Position numbers and translations under genes: made by a program. Positions 6,293 to 6,896 of a stretch of 6,896 nucleotides of DNA are shown in pieces. Within the stretch, counting starts at the first letter, position 1, and every line of letters begins with the position of its first letter. Source of the stretch: JACPLA01 sp035291905. Its GTDB lineage: Bacteria > Bacteroidota > Ignavibacteria > UBA10030. The DNA lies in the NCBI GenBank assembly GCA_035291905.1, contig DATDRF010000016.1, positions 1-6,896 of the forward strand, read 5' to 3'. The notes beneath the pieces were generated by a model, which was not told where the DNA came from, did no database searches, and worked only from the letters and a program-made list of their open reading frames with translations.

Positions 6293-6896
6293 TTAACGAA
6301 TCCGGCCCATGTTCTGAAGGGAGAAGAATTCGGGCGAAAGAGCAATATCGAAGTCCAACTCCTTTGTCTCAAAACTCGTCTTGTTCCCGGGTTTGTTGTG
6401 TGGAATCATTTCGACGAGCGAGGGAAGTACGTGCCCATCGAAGTTCTTTGGTTTGCTTCCCAGCATCGTCCGGACGAGATTTCCGTCTTCATCGTAAAAT
6501 TCCTCCTTCAGCTGCATGTGTTCCTTCTCGGAAATCCACGTGATGATCCTTCCCCACACAACTCCCGCCTCCGGCTTGGGTATGAGCTGAATCTTGTAGC
6601 AATCATATCCCTCATATTGCTCCTTCCCAAGAAGAGTGTGCTCGTAGTCTTCCACCACAGAGGATTGTCTTACCAGGTCGTCGTTCGTGAAATCGGAGCC
6701 CATCCATGACGCAAGCATCATGGAGGGAGGAATCTTGATGGTCTTCTGGATCGTGGGGAGCCAGTTCCATACTTCCTGCTTCCTCTTCAGAGTGACCGAA
6801 CCCTTGTCCCGGGCCGGCTCGGTGATGTAGACGATCGAATAGTCGGGCTCGATGGACCATGCCTTCATCGAGACCGTCCTGTTCCAGGTCGGCTTC
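6293..6896 (-). CDS. LolA-like outer-membrane lipoprotein-sorting family protein (pfam17131 type), N-terminus off window
   Basis: The minus-strand frame is open to the window edge and ends with TAA at 6293-6295, giving about 200 visible residues. The ATG at 6868 is internal: codons upstream of it read KPTWNRTVS, continuous with the family fold, so the signal peptide and first strands are missing. Hallmarks are EVWNWLPTIQKTIKIPPSMM followed at once by LASWMGSDFTNDDLV, the most recognisable stretch of the pfam17131 LolA-like group, and the closing FFSLQNMGRIR. The family folds like LolA/LolB, an open beta-sheet with a hydrophobic cavity, and is expected in the periplasm or attached to a membrane as a lipid or lipoprotein carrier; that function is inferred from fold. 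Standing directly before two permeases and an ATPase, it is the likely carrier of the system. It is not canonical LolA in sequence. Confidence 0.85.
   Translation of the reverse strand, partial: KPTWNRTVSMKAWSIEPDYSIVYITEPARDKGSVTLKRKQEVWNWLPTIQKTIKIPPSMMLASWMGSDFTNDDLVRQSSVVEDYEHTLLGKEQYEGYDCYKIQLIPKPEAGVVWGRIITWISEKEHMQLKEEFYDEDGNLVRTMLGSKPKNFDGHVLPSLVEMIPHNKPGNKTSFETKELDFDIALSPEFFSLQNMGRIR

Noticed and set aside
6290..6709. Plus-strand open frame of 139 codons with a hydrophobic stretch
   Set aside because: It mirrors the LolA-like gene, whose SWMGSDFTNDD signature is on the minus strand; the hydrophobic run is a by-product of antisense codons.

Overview
The window looks like a piece of chromosome from a Gram-negative, outer-membrane-bearing bacterium. 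The FCB group (Bacteroidota/Ignavibacteriota-like) is the best guess. The reasons are the DUF5916-like beta-barrel end, the outer-membrane barrels ending in aromatic residues, the pfam17131-type LolA-like protein, and the patchy Shine-Dalgarno use (strong before two genes, absent before others). The lineage is inferred from protein style only. No rRNA, tRNA, CRISPR, transposase or phage gene is visible, and no stretch over 300 bases lacks a gene.

Left part (+ strand, 1-1830). The window opens inside the 3' end of a gene for a large outer-membrane beta-barrel protein, probably DUF5916 family. A 162-base spacer follows, holding an unusual inverted pair of 7-base repeat arrays. Next is a complete lipid kinase of the diacylglycerol kinase catalytic (YegS/BmrU/DgkB-like) family, starting at a GTG with a strong ribosome binding site.

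Right part (- strand, 6896 down to 1905). Five tightly spaced genes converge on the kinase gene. In transcription order they are: a LolA-like periplasmic carrier (pfam17131 type, N-terminus off the window); two FtsX/MacB-type permeases of about 410 residues; a LolD/MacB-type ABC ATPase; and an outer-membrane beta-barrel protein with a signal peptide. Junctions are +6, -4 (ATGA), +61 and -4 (GTGA) bases, so a single transcript is likely.

Together the five products could supply each step of an envelope-crossing route: ATP-driven extraction from the inner membrane by a heteromeric permease, a soluble periplasmic carrier, and an outer-membrane partner. This resembles the Lol lipoprotein pathway, but with a beta-barrel at the outer-membrane end and no LolB. 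The cargo (lipoprotein, lipid or hydrophobic small molecule) cannot be read from the sequence. This cluster is the most interesting system in the window, followed by the inverted heptamer arrays.
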